This document shows, piece by piece, positions 1 to 12,360 of a stretch of 64,000 nucleotides of DNA. This stretch comes from Luscinia megarhynchos (lineage: Eukaryota > Chordata > Aves > Passeriformes > Turdidae), in assembly GCA_034336665.1 (NCBI GenBank), contig CM067585.1, positions 3,033,731-3,097,730 on the forward strand, read 5' to 3'. Position numbers and translations under genes: made by a program. Position 1 is the stretch's first letter. Every line of letters starts with the position of its first letter. A model generated the notes under the pieces. The model was given only the letters and a program-made list of their open reading frames with translations. It ran no database searches and was not told the DNA's origin.

Positions 1-2441
1 TTTTTCCTATGGCTGATTTTCCAGAAAGAAAAAGCATATTGTTCTCAGCTTTGTCTGCAGCACCCTTCACAGTTCTGCTGAAATGCACGTTGCAAACACC
101 AATAAAATATACTTAAGTGTAGTGAAACCAAAGATTACACTTAAGAAAAGAATACGCCAATATAACTAGGTGAAATTTTGATTCTATTTCCACTGCTGTT
201 GCTGTTTCTATGGACAAGTTCCTGCTAAAGTCTGGGGTGTGAAGAGCTAAGGAAGTTCTCCAGACAAGAAAATAGAGGAATGTACAACATATTAAAGGTC
301 TTTCAGTACAAATCCTGTATTGTTAAAGTTAAGAAATAGCAAATTTTAAATACCTGTAAAGTTAAATGAACAACATATAGTTTATTAATTTATATAAAAC
401 TTAAGTTAAAGGATAATAAAAGAGTAAAAGGAAGGGAATTAAATATTTGTGTATATTTGCTTCAGCTTTTTAGATATGCATAATCTAAAGAGAAACAATC
501 TTACAGAAAATTCTGCATTTTTAGCCATCAACTTTTTCTTGATTGCAGTGATCATTAGACATCCTCATAGGAGACTGAAATTTAAATCCCATGCCAGTCA
601 TTCAGTGGGATGGTCCTCAGTGCACTTGGAAAAAATATGTGGTTATGGTTGAAAGGTTCCTGTCTGTGACAGAAAGGAAAGGTGGAGTTTTTTGTTGCTG
701 GTTGGTGGAATTTTTGTTTGTTTGCTTTAAACTGAGGCATTTCATGACCACCTGAAGTTCTTGTTGGCTTCACTATGCCTAAGTGCACGAACTGCATCCT
801 TTTTATTTTAACCCCTAATTAATGCCTTTAAGAACATTATTTAATTTCTATTTCCATCTTAGCTTTTTAATCTGGCTGTGTACTGAAATATGTTCAGCTT
901 TCAGTCTATTTATAGTTTTGAGTTAGGAATTTGTTGTAGTTTGGACATCACCAAGTCAATGTGATTGTAATACCCTCTGCATAGATCTTGCTAAAGCTCT
1001 TGCTAAATTGAGCTCAGCAGGAGCATGTCCTGTGACCTCATAAATAGTGGAAATGATTGCAAATCAGAATTCATATATGTTCCTGTCTCAGTGGGTAACT
1101 CTGTCCCCCACAAAGGAATCAATCATCTCTTTCAAATTTCTGTTTGCCCTTTCACTCAGATATGTTTGAAGATAATCTGGAGAGGGAGATCTTGCAGAGC
1201 CTGGCAGAACTGTTATTGGAAATCTAAAATAAAAGCCCTGTGTCTAACAGTACAACTTAGAGATGGATGTTTCAAACATTGCCCCTACTGCAAAGAACTT
1301 GGGGGATGGTGTGTTTTAGTTCCCCAGCTGGGATTGGCACTTCTGAGCTTTTTTCCCCCCCCTAAATCACACTTTTATTTTATTACAAATAAGATTTCCT
1401 GTTATTCCTTACTATTCTGCGAAGAATTTTTGTTAATGACATTAAACTTATTCTGGAAGAAGAAATATTTCACATTGTTATCTGTTACAGGGTATAATTT
1501 CTATGGAGCAAAAATCATAGACTGCCTAGAAACTCTGATTTTTGAAGCTTTTTGTATGACTCCAACAGGGAGACATAAATATAGGTAATGTGTGGAGGGT
1601 AAGCATGTAGAACAAACACGAAACCTCAGTCAAATCAGCAGCTAATGTCAGTAGAGGAAGGGAATACAGGGTAAGGCCTTTTGTGAGTGGAAGGAATAGA
1701 TATTTGACCTTGTCAGTACCTTGAGAAAATGAGTTTTCTGTTAATTCTTGCTGTAGTGTTCTAGAACAAGTGTCTGAATGAAGCCTTTTCTCTCTCTCTG
1801 CAAGGACAGAAGTGGCTTCTGTTGAACTGTTTGTTGAAGTTTGTGGATATAAAATCCAGTTGCTGTGCTCAAATCTCTAGCAGAGTACTTAAACTTTAGT
1901 TCTTGACAGCTGTACTGGCATAGGTTCCCCAGTATGCAGAGCTACCAGTGCTGGAACAGCATCAAAAAAAGCCCTGGGGATGCAGATTGTGTCATGTAAA
2001 AGAGCACCAGAGAGTATCTGTGGCCTATTAACAGTCATTAGCTGCTGCAGTTTTGTGTATTATTGCTATTAAAATAGCATGTGCTTTCCTGCTGGAAGTG
2101 AACTCTAGATGTCAAATCCCTACTGAGAAGTATAAATTGTTTAATTGAACATAATCTGTATTATTACATTAAACACTGAAGCTGACCACAGGTGTTTCTT
2201 TCAGTGCAAGATTGTTAATGACTGAAATATCAAACAAGAGGTCTGGTATCTGAGAAATGCATAATTTAAGAAAACTGATTGAAGCCTGGTGATGTATAAC
2301 AGAATCAGATTCCTGACGATTTGCACTAGACAGAGCCAGTCTTTAGGACAGGGTTTTAATCAGATATAGTTCCCAGTTGGGTAGAGTGGAGTAGAAACTG
2401 AAGCATGTATGTGCATAGCTGCAGAAATGGAAACATTTAGG
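1..2441. other. Unique AT-rich non-coding sequence
   Basis: No repeat family, exon or RNA gene is recognised here. The longest open frame (1025-1588, plus, 187 codons) has low-complexity composition, no recognisable domain and no splice context, so I treat it as chance. A C8 run lies at 1355-1362. Nothing marks a promoter. Confidence 0.6.
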
Positions 2442-2652
2442 TGTCTGATTAGCAATGGCGAGTAATACAGCAACACACACATCCTCTTCCAAAGCAGCAA
2501 GAGGTGATTTATTGAAAGGCCACCACGCTTATATAGGATAGATCGTGCAGAACAGAATAGAAAAGGCTTATTGGTCCAAGAACGCAACACCTCTTTGAAA
2601 ACATGCTCTCTGCAAAACATCATGTAGCACACACACTGCTCTGTGATCAACA
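2442..2652 (-). mobile_element. Solo retroviral LTR fragment (family unassigned)
   Basis: Read on the minus strand the segment has ordered LTR signals: a CCAAT box (GGACCAAT, near 2570-2577), a TATA box (CCTATATAAG, near 2528-2537), then a polyadenylation signal (AATAAA, near 2508-2513) and a U5-like tail. A possible 5' terminus TGTTGATC ends at 2652. The 3' terminus is uncertain: 2442 is the nearest plausible TG/CA end, and I found no convincing target-site duplication. An open frame across it on the minus strand is only LTR sequence. No primer-binding site or internal viral gene flanks it, so it is a solo or truncated copy. Confidence 0.65.
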
Positions 2653-5163
2653 CCAGCTGTTAATCTATGTTATTAATTCTTCCTTCTCTTGTTTATCTCT
2701 GAGAAAATTCTCCAGCCTGGGAAAGATCTGAGCTGGAGCTGAGAAAGCCAATGACCTGGGAGAAACCCAAGCTGGATTTTTCCTTGAGCCTACAGCAGTG
2801 TCCACATTTAGATGTACATTCCATCCTGGTTCCCAGCTTTTCTGTTAGGAGAGGCAGGCAAAGAGCTGCTTGGGCAGCACGCAGTGTCCTGACAGCAGAG
2901 TGACTCCCATTGAGACTGTGAGCATCCCTCAGTGTAAAGCACCAGCTACTTTCCTTCTGTTTGTGGAGAGGGCAAGGATGTGTCAGTGTCGTGTAGGGGT
3001 CCCAGATCTGGTCCTTGGAGCTGTAAACTTGGACTGCTGCCCATCTTTGTAGCCAAAGCTTGGCATTATTCACAATACATCCAAAATACATTGATACAGG
3101 TACTAGTGATAGTACAGCATAATACCATAATTGAGCAAAACTGTAGTAGTTTCAACTGTGGTACCTCTTTATTCTGCCAGAGCTGATAGGTTTTTAAATC
3201 AAATTCTCCCTCACACTACTGAAACATCAGAAACTTTTTTCATTCGTCCTAAGTGGCTGGGGTGCAACATAAGCAGCACCATGTTATAGCACTTTAAAGT
3301 GATTATAGATCCAACTAAAACATGTTGAGCTGGAGAAATGTCAGGAACAGTGACAACTGTCAAAATAAATATGTAGATTTTTGGAACTGATGCTTGTTAG
3401 GTTTTTTAAATAAGTAACTCTGTTATCAGTTTACAAACACCATTTAGTGCGGCAGAAATTTATAGTGCTGAGCTGTTATTGGCAGCATGTTAGCACTGCT
3501 GATCTCTGGTAAACCTTAACTCAGTGTCCAAGAATTTTCAGTAGAGGAGAAATATGAGGCAGCATAGAAAGGAAAATGTTGAAATCATATACTTCTGTGT
3601 ATATAAAAAAAAAGTAAAAAAAGGCATTACCAAGAATTTTCCAATTCTGACTTAAGCAACAGAGACCACTCAAAAATCCACTTCATATTGCAGGTCTTTG
3701 TGAATGCTAGGGTGAAAGGCTGATGGGTTTGCTTTTCTGAAACTTGTCCATTCTTTTGTCCATGCTTATGCCACTTTCTCTCTGCTCATTTCCTGGCTTT
3801 CTGTAGGAGAGAAAGTGTCTGAAAGAAGTAGCCATAGTCATGACCATTATGATGGCAAGCCTCATAATTTCTTCCTCGTAATTTCCTGCACCAGTGTTTG
3901 TGGACAATTTGTCCTGGGAATTCAATTGCTTTTTGAATTTTACTGTATCTGCATTTATCTCTTTTTTTTTCTTTACGTTTTCAAAAAGACTTTTTTTTAA
4001 ACAAGAGTTTTGCAAAGTGGTTTTATGGTCTCATGGACTTTTTGTTTGGTTTCTTTTCTGCTTTTTTGTCAAACTAGCAAGATGCTTTTCCAGGTTTTTG
4101 GTTAATTTGATTTGGAATACCGTTTTCTTCCTAAAAATGCCCTCAGAGGAGAAAAGGTGGCTGGACAATTCCATTCAGGAGAATTCAATTTGTTTCACTG
4201 CCAACTGCAAGGCTATTTAAAAAGAAAACAAATTATTTTATGTATTAAACAAATGCTGGAAGTAGGTAAGGTACAGCAGTCTGAAATGTGCAGTAGTGAA
4301 TAATGTATATTGAAACAGTTCTGACTTTTAAGCGAGCAGATTAAATACTAAATCCTGGTTTTTAGATTGGAGTTATAAACATAGAAAGATGAGTTGTTTG
4401 TTTGTTATCCTCTCAGTTCAGGACAAGTAGTGCTGCAAGAAAAGCCCAATTGGAACTGACAGATCAGAGGAGGTGATGGGAAATGGTTTAGAGGAGGTTC
4501 CTTTGGCCACAGATTCTATAGGAATATGTGCAGACCTGGGGAGTTAACTGCAAAATATTTTGCCTCAAAAACATGTCTAATTTCATTTTTAAAACCCTTC
4601 CAGTGGAGGTGAAACTGTCTTGTATCTGTGTATTATTTAACCCCAGGAGGGTTTCATAATGGACATCAAAATAGATCAGTTGTGACAGACACTTCCTGAA
4701 GTCTGGCAGTAGCTGTTCACAATTGGGGATCCAGTGGCCATCACCACTGCAGAGAGTTTCATGCATTTCTTTTCTTATCTGGGTAGGATACTTTTGGTGC
4801 CAGTGATAAGAATTAATCATTGCATTCTCCTTTTAATTTGTCAGTTCAAATGTATCACTATCACATGAGCTATGTTTTGGTATATTTAACAGGGGAAAAA
4901 AGGGATTTCAAAATTACACATTGCAACCCAGAATTCAATGGGCAGGTTAGACAAACTCTGAGCATATATTGTATTTTCTTAGTTGACATTTCCAGACTGA
5001 TTTTGAGGGAATTTTTCCAAATTAGAGGTAATTTCAGGAGTTTTTTCTCAATTTTCTGACTATGCTTGTTTCTTTCCTTCAGGTGTTTATTATATTTTCC
5101 TCACTATTTTATAAATATTATACACATGCTGGTATTCCTTTGGTATTTAATGATTTGGCATGT
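2653..5163. other. Unique non-coding sequence
   Basis: No recognised repeat or exon. There is a T9 run at 3962-3970 and scattered A-rich tracts (3606-3622). Short open frames on both strands lack any family resemblance. Confidence 0.55.
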
Positions 5164-5432
5164 AGAATAGAATATGCTGAATAGGAAGAGACCCATCAGG
5201 ATCATCAAGTTCAACTCCTGGGCCTTCACAGAACACCCCAAACATCACATCATGTCCCTGAGTGTTGTCCAAATACTTCTTGAATTCAGATGTGCCTGTT
5301 GATGGGCCACTTCCCTGGGTAGCCTGTTCCAGTGCCCAACCACCTGAATTCTCTGAAAATCTCCTGATGTCCAGCCTAAACTGCTCCTAAATCATCTTCA
5401 TGCTGTTTCCTAGAGTCCAGTCACTGGTCATC
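5164..5432 (-). mobile_element. CR1 LINE 3' fragment
   Basis: The segment matches the reverse complement of the avian CR1 3' untranslated region: the 3' tail lies at the left (revcomp of ATTCTA-type repeats, 5164-5172), followed by the typical AGACCCATCAGGATCATCAA and CCTGGGTAGCCTGTTCCAGT stretches. The copy is truncated at its 5' end (right side), as is usual for CR1. It is clearly diverged and non-functional, with no reverse transcriptase coding part. Its truncated end abuts a T-rich simple repeat. Confidence 0.9.
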
Positions 5433-5437
5433 TTTTT

Positions 5438-5479
5438 CATGTTTTGTTGTTTTTTTTTTTTGGTTGGTTTTTTGTTTTG

Positions 5480-5510
<31 letters not shown>

Positions 5511-5558
5511 TGTTTTTGGTTTTGTTTTTTTTGTTTGTTTGTTTGTTTGTTTGTTTGA
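5438..5558. repeat. (TTTTG)n / (TTTG)n simple repeat
   Basis: About 120 bp consisting almost only of T and G: a T12 run, then TTTTG units (about 5478-5510), then TTTG units (about 5530-5556). It is likely length-polymorphic and prone to assembly error. Confidence 0.9.
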
Positions 5559-8500
5559 AATCACATTTTAATAAAAAATTTGAAGGTTTTTTCCCAGAAT
5601 ATTGACTAATTCTGGAATTTTGGGTTTTGGATCAGCTGCTAGTAGTATGTGTCTTTCTTCCTTTTGCATTTTTCATTCTCATACATGAATTTCCATTCTT
5701 CACTGTCCTTCAATTTCAACAAGAAGCAGTAACTTAGTAATTTCCACACAGTTGTCATTTCTTTTTCCAAGGAATTTCAGCTCCCTGAAGGTGCTTAATG
5801 AACAATGTGACAATTTTTTCCGTGTTTTGCCACTTGTAGAGAGACATCTATCAGAGTGAGAAGTCATCATACTTAGTTTCCACTTTCCAGACCACCTATA
5901 ATCATCTAAATTTTTGTGGTGAGTCGGATTGTACTGCCTGACATGGGTGATATTGCTTTAAGGAAAACTGGACATTAAAATCCTGAAGTGTTTGGGGGTA
6001 TATTTCTAAGGTTTTCTTAATATCTAGTGAAATATTCTTACTATTTCTTCTATGTTGGACTTACTAAATAGTCCTAAATAGGACTCAAAAAAAAAAAGAG
6101 AAATGCTATTTCTTAAGACACTAGACTTGAAATTAAATTGGACTTTTGGTTTTGCAGTTCTTCTAGAGAACATAATGAATTGTTTTTCAACAAATCTGTT
6201 TGCACTTTTATTGTGTCGTAGCATGAGTAACACCAGCGACACAGAGCTGGTGCATTCTTTTTGCTCATGGTGGTGAAAGTTTGGTTTGTAATACCTTCAG
6301 TGTGACTTCATTTGACTAAAATTGTGTTCTATATGATTATATTTCCAGAAAATAAATGGAAGTAATGGAAGTTCCTCTCTTATGTGAAAAGGTTTTTTTT
6401 AGAGTATTTTCAAATCATTTTATGCTTTCCCTTCATAGATTAATTTCTATCTTCTCTCTTTCCAGTGAGCAGTGTGCTGTGATGGAACCCTTTTGTCTGA
6501 TTCAGCATGAGATTGGTTACTCTGGGTTTTTTGGCAGCTGAATTTATCTCCAGGCATGAATTCTGCACTACACATTCTCATGTTGCTACTTTTGGCACTG
6601 TGCTGCAGCAGTAATAGCACAGGGCAGGGCTTTGCATGTTGTGCATGCACCTGTGTGTCATAAAAAATGGCTTTACAAAAGCCACTGATACCATCCACAA
6701 GGCAGAATTTTTGCTTTGTGAAATTTCCTAGGAAGGAAATCTGACTATTGTGTCTGGACTGAAATACAAAATATAAAGCTACCAGTTGCTGTCATAGCTC
6801 TGAAAAAGCCTGGGGAAAAGTAGGGAAGGTTCTTTCTCTTTTTAACAATAGATAACTTTTTTTGTTCTACCATTCTAGTTTTATTGTGCTTCAATATTTT
6901 ACTTGGGTATAATCTTCAATATTATTTTTAAGCAATAAAAGGGACAGGTAGGTATCTCACAACCAGTGTGTTAGGCAACTGAGGAAAAGAAGAAAACACT
7001 CTGTGTATGGTTTTTTGCTGTATAAATTGTTTCCAGCGGTGCAGAAAGAGATTTTGATGATTATGGTAGAGCAAATCATTGTAGCAAGGGTGTCCAAAAT
7101 GTGAAAGTGAGCACCCAAATCATCCAGATGTGAAGGGGAGTTACTGTTGTATTAATTTCCTAACCTTGCTGCCAACAGTGGGGTTTTTTTTTTTAGCCAA
7201 TTCTTTGGACAATTTTCCCCCCTCATTTTTAGGTGTGTGGCAATGTGGAAAGCAGGGGATAAATGCTTTGCCTCCTGGCCTGTGTGATAACAGACTAACA
7301 ACTGATAAATGCTGTGAAACTCTTAATTGCTGTTGTGGGTGAGGCTAATGAAATGTTAGTTGTTAGACAGTTGTATCTCTCTGGATACACAGATTTTCCT
7401 TGCAGTGCTTAAAATAGCCTTGAAAATATGTTTGTGTTTGCTTGTCACTGTGCATTAGAGACAGATAACAGACACAGTATCACCTCTATCTTCTTTTTTG
7501 TAACTGCACAGTGATTTCATTGCTGTTGTGCAAGCTAAGTTGGTGCTCTTTGGTTTTGTTCAGTGAATACATTTTAAAAATGTAACTCTTTCATTTCTCC
7601 TAGGACAGAGGTCGCCATATGCCATGATAGAAAAGCAAGTAATCCAGTAAAACATTAACTTTGCAAAAAGATTTTTGCTGTGAATTTTGAGTACTAAAGT
7701 CAAATAAAATGAAAGTTCTAAATTTTGATTGACCATAGTCAATCAAAATCAAGTGATAAGAAAGGAATGTGATAAGAGATAGGCAGTCTTCTTTAAGGGA
7801 AAATGATAGCCATTGTTTTTTCATAATTTTTTGGAACAAGTTTCCTCTGAATCGCTACTTTCCTCTCTTCCACTGTCCAGATTTCTCATTTGAGAGTTTA
7901 GAAAGCAGCAGATGAACAGAGGAAAAACCTCAAATGTGTTTGGGAAAACAAACAGCTTATTTTGGTTTTTAGAACACGTACTTCAGTGCATCTCTCAGCA
8001 GTGGACAGTGTGAAGTTGTGTAAGGAGAGGCAATGGAAAGTGCAAGCTTCACACACAAACACTGTTGGTCACAGGAGCTGATAGATCTGATTTCACTCCA
8101 GTCCAAAATATGCTACAGAACAGACCTTTAAATATTTTTCTTGACACCAATTTTTTTCCTTGAGTGGTTGTTCTGTTGCCCATAGCATTGACATCAGATG
8201 TTGTTGGTGCTCTGTGATTTTGCTACTGAATGTGGGCAGCCCTTTTCCTGTGACTTGAGAGGGAATTCCACATTGAAAATGTATGAGACGTGGTGAATTT
8301 GTGATGCTACATTCCATGGAAAATGATTGCTCATAGTCTTCTTTTTCTGCTTTTCTGCTTGCTTATGCATTCAATTGGGCTCCTCTAAAATACTTTAAAG
8401 GGTACATCTAGAAGAAAAATGCTTATGTTCTCTTCTAGAAAACTCTCCCATCACATATCTTTCTCATAAGAGATTTTCTTTCACTGCCTCTTAAGATTTG

Positions 8501-10870
8501 AAGTTTTCAGCATTTCTGTGAAGATTTCTTGGGAAAAGAAAAACGTTATTGATTTTACCTAAGAATGTAATTTTTTCTGTAACTGTCATAACATTTGGGC
8601 TAATTGATTCTCAGGAGAATAATGACATGGAGCATGTAGTAAGAAATATTCATGAAGCAATCTGTAAAAATTAGGTCTGCCTTACTCCCCCAGTAAACCA
8701 GGAAAAATTTATCTTCTTAGAAAAAATGAAAAATAAGACATTATTGGAAATTCTTTTCAGTGTGATTTGAGATTAGTTGGAATTGCTCTAAGTGTCAATG
8801 AATTTAGACCTGGCAGAACTCCAATTTCAACAGGATTTTTTCCCTCCATATGCCCTGGGAGAAGACCAGAGAAATTTAGAGCACACAAATAAGAGAATTG
8901 CAGTACTAGGGGAGAGTAACAAGAAGAAAACCACAGGAGTATCAGAAAGAATACAGTGGCTGTTTTGAAGCTGTTCATTTAGAAAATGGGATGGCTGAGA
9001 CAGATGATAGGTTAAGTTCCAAAAAGTGGATACTGCTAAGTGTTGTATTGTGTGAAGATTTTAGAATATTCCTAGCAAATGGAGTGTGATCTGGAAGCTG
9101 CCTTACATCTTGTGATCTTTGTGATTTTCAGTGTTGAGTGTGCAAAAATTTTTCTTCTTGTTGAAAGTGTGTTGGCTGTAGGGATGTGGTACATGTATTA
9201 AGCAAACTTGAGGTCATTGAGCAGATTTATCCAAAATAAAAAAGGACTTTTTAAAGGGAGATTTTGAAGAACCCAAAGCATCAGGATGTTCCAGGTGAGC
9301 TACAGCAGCATGTGTATCTTTCTTATTGTGAATCATCAAAGTGATTTTTAAAGGATGTGATCTGGACCATCCAAATCTTCCCCTTAGCCACCATACAGGT
9401 CTTTCTCCTTTCTTCAATTTGCTGATTGACCAGGCTAGAAGTAGAGCAGGGGAGATAATGGAAAAAGTGGGAACACTAAATGGAGGTTGAAGATAATGAT
9501 GTTAATTAGATTTTGGCTGATGGACTATTTATTTGCTCTGAAATTTGTGTAGATTGCAAGATCTTGTTTACTTTCTTCTTGGAAATAGAGTCATAATTCT
9601 GAATCCCCCAAAATGCCTCCTGTTCTTTGAGCTCAAGAGCTCTACACTAATCTACTTGATAATGCAACTGGGGATAAACTTTGGGTGGGGTTTTTTTTGT
9701 TTTTTTCTGAAGAACACAAGTATTTTAGATTCCTGCTGCAGCCTGCATTAAGAATGCTCCTTAGTTATGACAACTTGAGCATTTCTGCTTATAGTAAAAA
9801 TGTCAAACATCTTCATAGGATCCTGCTGGGGGGTTTTCTTGTGCACAAAATGTGCTACCCAGAGTTGTACTCCCTGCCTTGTGTGCTGACATTGTTGTGT
9901 TGCTGTTGCTAACAATGTGGTGCTGACTGTGTGCTCGACATCTGCTGACTGCAGTTCAGATGTTTCACCCACTGAGCTGAGGAGTTTTGGGATCACTGGG
10001 GCATGATCAGGAGCACTTGACAGCCACAAGGTCCCAGCAGGGGAACTGGGGAATGTCGGCCAAGGCTGACATAAGGCCTGTCATGTTGGTGTAGTTTAAT
10101 TTGCTTATGCCTGCACCAAGGCAGTTGCCTGAACTTTAGGTTTTATTATTTTTACTCTTCTTTAGAGAAACTTTGGTTTACTGGAATGGCAATTGGCAGC
10201 AGGCCTGTTATGTACACTAGAGAGGAAAAAGGCTAAGTATGTGGAATCAGCTAATTCCAGGTTTTTTCCAAATCTATCAAAGGTGGTTTAGATTTAGTAT
10301 CTGCCTCACCGTTACTTTTCACTAACAAGAATTTGAAACACAAAGGTTTTAAGAGGTTTTACTCCCTTTGAGGAAGCTATTTAACTAACAGGTAGTTAAT
10401 CCCTACTTTGCTTGCTTACAAAATTCAGTAGTGCTCTGGATTTTACTGTTTAGCAAGATGTCTAAAAGTTATTTGCTGCATATCCCGTTCTTTCCATGAT
10501 TGCTTCTCATTGTCTCCCAATGCATGCTACCCACTCAGACACAATAAAACCTTAGATATGCAAGTGTGAGCATAGGATGTGGTAATACATATAAATGCTG
10601 AACTCCATCGCAGAATGTCTCCTGGTTTCCCTGCTAAACCATCCTTATCTTCTGATGTTGTGCATTTCAAAATAAGGCTTGGCTGAAGCAACACTGTCTC
10701 GAGTTCCTCCTTCCTGACAGCCATTGGCTTTTCACAGCCACTGGAATTTTTCTGAACTGTCACAGCTGAATTTATTGAATCTGGAGATATCTAAGTGTTA
10801 GACACTTTGAATGTGAATCAGAGCTTAGTACATTGGCTGCATGTACTCATGCTGGAATGCTGCCTAGTAT
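5559..10870. other. Unique AT-rich non-coding sequence
   Basis: No interspersed repeat, exon or RNA gene is recognised over 5.3 kb. The one structured item is a perfect 12-bp inverted repeat at 7722-7749, listed separately. Homopolymer runs occur at 6088-6098 and 7182-7192. Open frames here are 60-93 codons and unrecognisable. Confidence 0.5.
7722..7749. repeat. Perfect 12-bp inverted repeat
   Basis: Arm ATTTTGATTGAC (7722-7733), loop CATA, arm GTCAATCAAAAT (7738-7749). There is no U-run after it and no gene nearby, so function is unknown. The arms contain TGATTGAC, which resembles a PBX-type site in both orientations. Confidence 0.8.
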
Positions 10871-11310
10871 TAATGCCTTAGGATTTTAGCTTTTGTATTT
10901 TTCATATATTTGTAATCTGCAATTCTTTAGTGCATAACTCCAAACTCCATATCCAGTGTGAGCTGCTGCTCTCCCATTTTGGTCAGACACAACAATTCCT
11001 CTCCAGGCTGGGAATCAAGGACACCTCACTGTCTCAGGCCCTGAGAGATGGAAACAAAAGTGAGTTGTGGGAGCAAACTTGGGGTAAGTTACTTCATTAC
11101 CTGTTGGGGGTTATATTGTTGGGGGTGCTATTTCCTTCCCAACAATTACCTGAAACTGTAATTGGAAGATTAATCCCCAAGATGCAAATGGACCAAATTT
11201 ATAAAAGTGTGAAAACCCATGACCCATCATCCTTTTCGGGTGTGGCCTCAGGGGGGCTTTGTCTGCCCTAAATGTACCTGAAGGCCCTTCAATAAATATG
11301 ATGCAAAAAA
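10871..11310 (+). mobile_element. LTR family A, copy 1 (solo, 3'-incomplete)
   Basis: This is one of four copies of the same LTR in the window (others near 38.2-39.1, 44.8-45.2 and 54.6-55.0 kb, all minus). The 5' end TAATGCC is a degraded form of the family terminus TGATGCC. The U3 region is followed by a TATA box (TTTATAAAAG, 11198-11207) and a polyadenylation signal (AATAAA, 11291-11296). Just after that signal the match to the other copies stops and an A-rich tract begins, so the R-U5 end is missing. A 43-bp insertion interrupts U3 (separate entry). It is retroviral in origin, with no internal gene present. Confidence 0.9.
11096..11150. mobile_element. 43-bp micro-insertion with 6-bp target duplication
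   Basis: The insert is 11102-11144, flanked by ATTACC at 11096-11101 and 11145-11150. Its ends are TGTTGGG and CCCAACA, a perfect 7-bp inverted repeat with the TG...CA form of retroviral termini. The insert is built of two 15-bp units (TGTTGGGGGTTATAT, TGTTGGGGGTGCTAT) plus a 13-bp closing arm. The other three family A LTRs have the uninterrupted sequence TTCATTACCTGAAG (or a close variant), so this is a true insertion relative to the family. It may be a minimal deleted ERVK-type LTR or a very small MITE-like element. Confidence 0.75.
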
Positions 11311-11346
11311 TAAAATGCAAAATAAAAATATAAAAATAAAAAACAC
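11304..11346. repeat. A-rich tract at the broken end of LTR A copy 1
   Basis: About 45 bp dominated by A with interspersed T, G and C, starting within 15 bases of the AATAAA signal of the LTR. It replaces the expected R-U5 sequence. It could be a decayed poly(A) tail or an expanded A-rich microsatellite. Confidence 0.6.
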
Positions 11347-11984
11347 AAAAGTAAAGTACAAAAGGCGATCCAGTGGAGACATTTCACACTCCTCTCTTGG
11401 GAGTGGTGCAGAGACAGTGGTGCCACATGGCAAATGCTGATCCTCTGTGTGTATGCCATGAAAACACATATTAAGAGGCAGAGGTGGTTCCATTAAACTG
11501 ATTTGTTGCTGTCAAGACTCATTCATCACATCTCTCCACAACTGTTGTATGTGCAGGTACTTGCTGGTCATTGTGGGAGAAATCATGAATATGCAGCCAA
11601 TCTTCACAGGAGAAGAAAAAATGGTCATAAGTCTTCCCTAGTGGCAGGAATCTCCATACTTGGCTGTAGACTACAGCTGCATTTAGTTCAACATCCTACC
11701 TCCAGCAGCCAGTCAGTCTAGAGAAAAGTATGAGGACAGATGAAAGGAATTTTTGTTTTGCATTAATTTGTCCAGAGTAAAACCCACAGGGTAGAATCTT
11801 CTGGTGAGTCCCACGCTGCAGCTCTGCCTCATCCAGAGAACTTCCAATGCTTTTATTGGATTTGCCTCCTGTTATTCAAATATTCCATGCTCATTGGCTT
11901 TTGTGTTGGAAAGCTCAATGAGGAATTGTTCTCTGATCAGCATCTCAGGTCTACAGAGCATTTTAGAAACCATTCATATATTCC
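11347..11984. other. Unclassified non-coding sequence
   Basis: No confident family match. The stretch lies between LTR A copy 1 and an ancient CR1. Part of it (about 11800-11984) could be a further degraded portion of that CR1, but I cannot align it by eye. Confidence 0.4.
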
Positions 11985-12360
11985 TTACTGATTTTCCATT
12001 AACTGTTCTTGTCTTTCCCAGTTCTACTAAGTCCATTTTCTGATACTTTTTCAGAGTTCTTACCAATGTATCGGACACCTTTTTTTTTCTTGTTCTTGAT
12101 TCTTTTCAAAACAATTCCTAACTTTCTACTTGCCTTTTGAATTGCTGTTAAGCAAGATTTTTTTCATAAAACCACCTGCAACTAACTCCCAGATCTTTTT
12201 TCTTGAATGATGACAAACACTTGGAACCTTATAGATATCTATTAAGCATATGTAAACTTAAGTACATTTTTGCATTGTGCTGCACTTTTCAGTAAATACT
12301 GTTAGCCTTTTTATCATTCTTTATCCTGCAATTCTTTGGTTAGCTTTTAGTTTTACGTGT
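11985..12360 (-). mobile_element. Ancient CR1 LINE fragment
   Basis: Landmarks of an old amniote CR1 3' region are visible in minus orientation: CAATTCCTAACTTTCTACTT, then CTTTTGAATTGCTG, then AACTCCCAGATCTTTTTTCT, then a region leading to TTTTGCATTGTGCTGCACTT. These follow the order of the widespread reptile/bird CR1 consensus, with many substitutions and small indels. It is much older than the other CR1 copies in the window. Confidence 0.65.

Noticed and set aside
1025..1588. 187-codon plus-strand open frame
   Set aside because: No domain, no conserved motif, Cys/Phe-rich composition typical of random AT-rich reading, and no promoter or splice context.
2360..2653. 97-codon minus-strand frame
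   Set aside because: It reads through an LTR with TATA and polyadenylation signals; not a gene.
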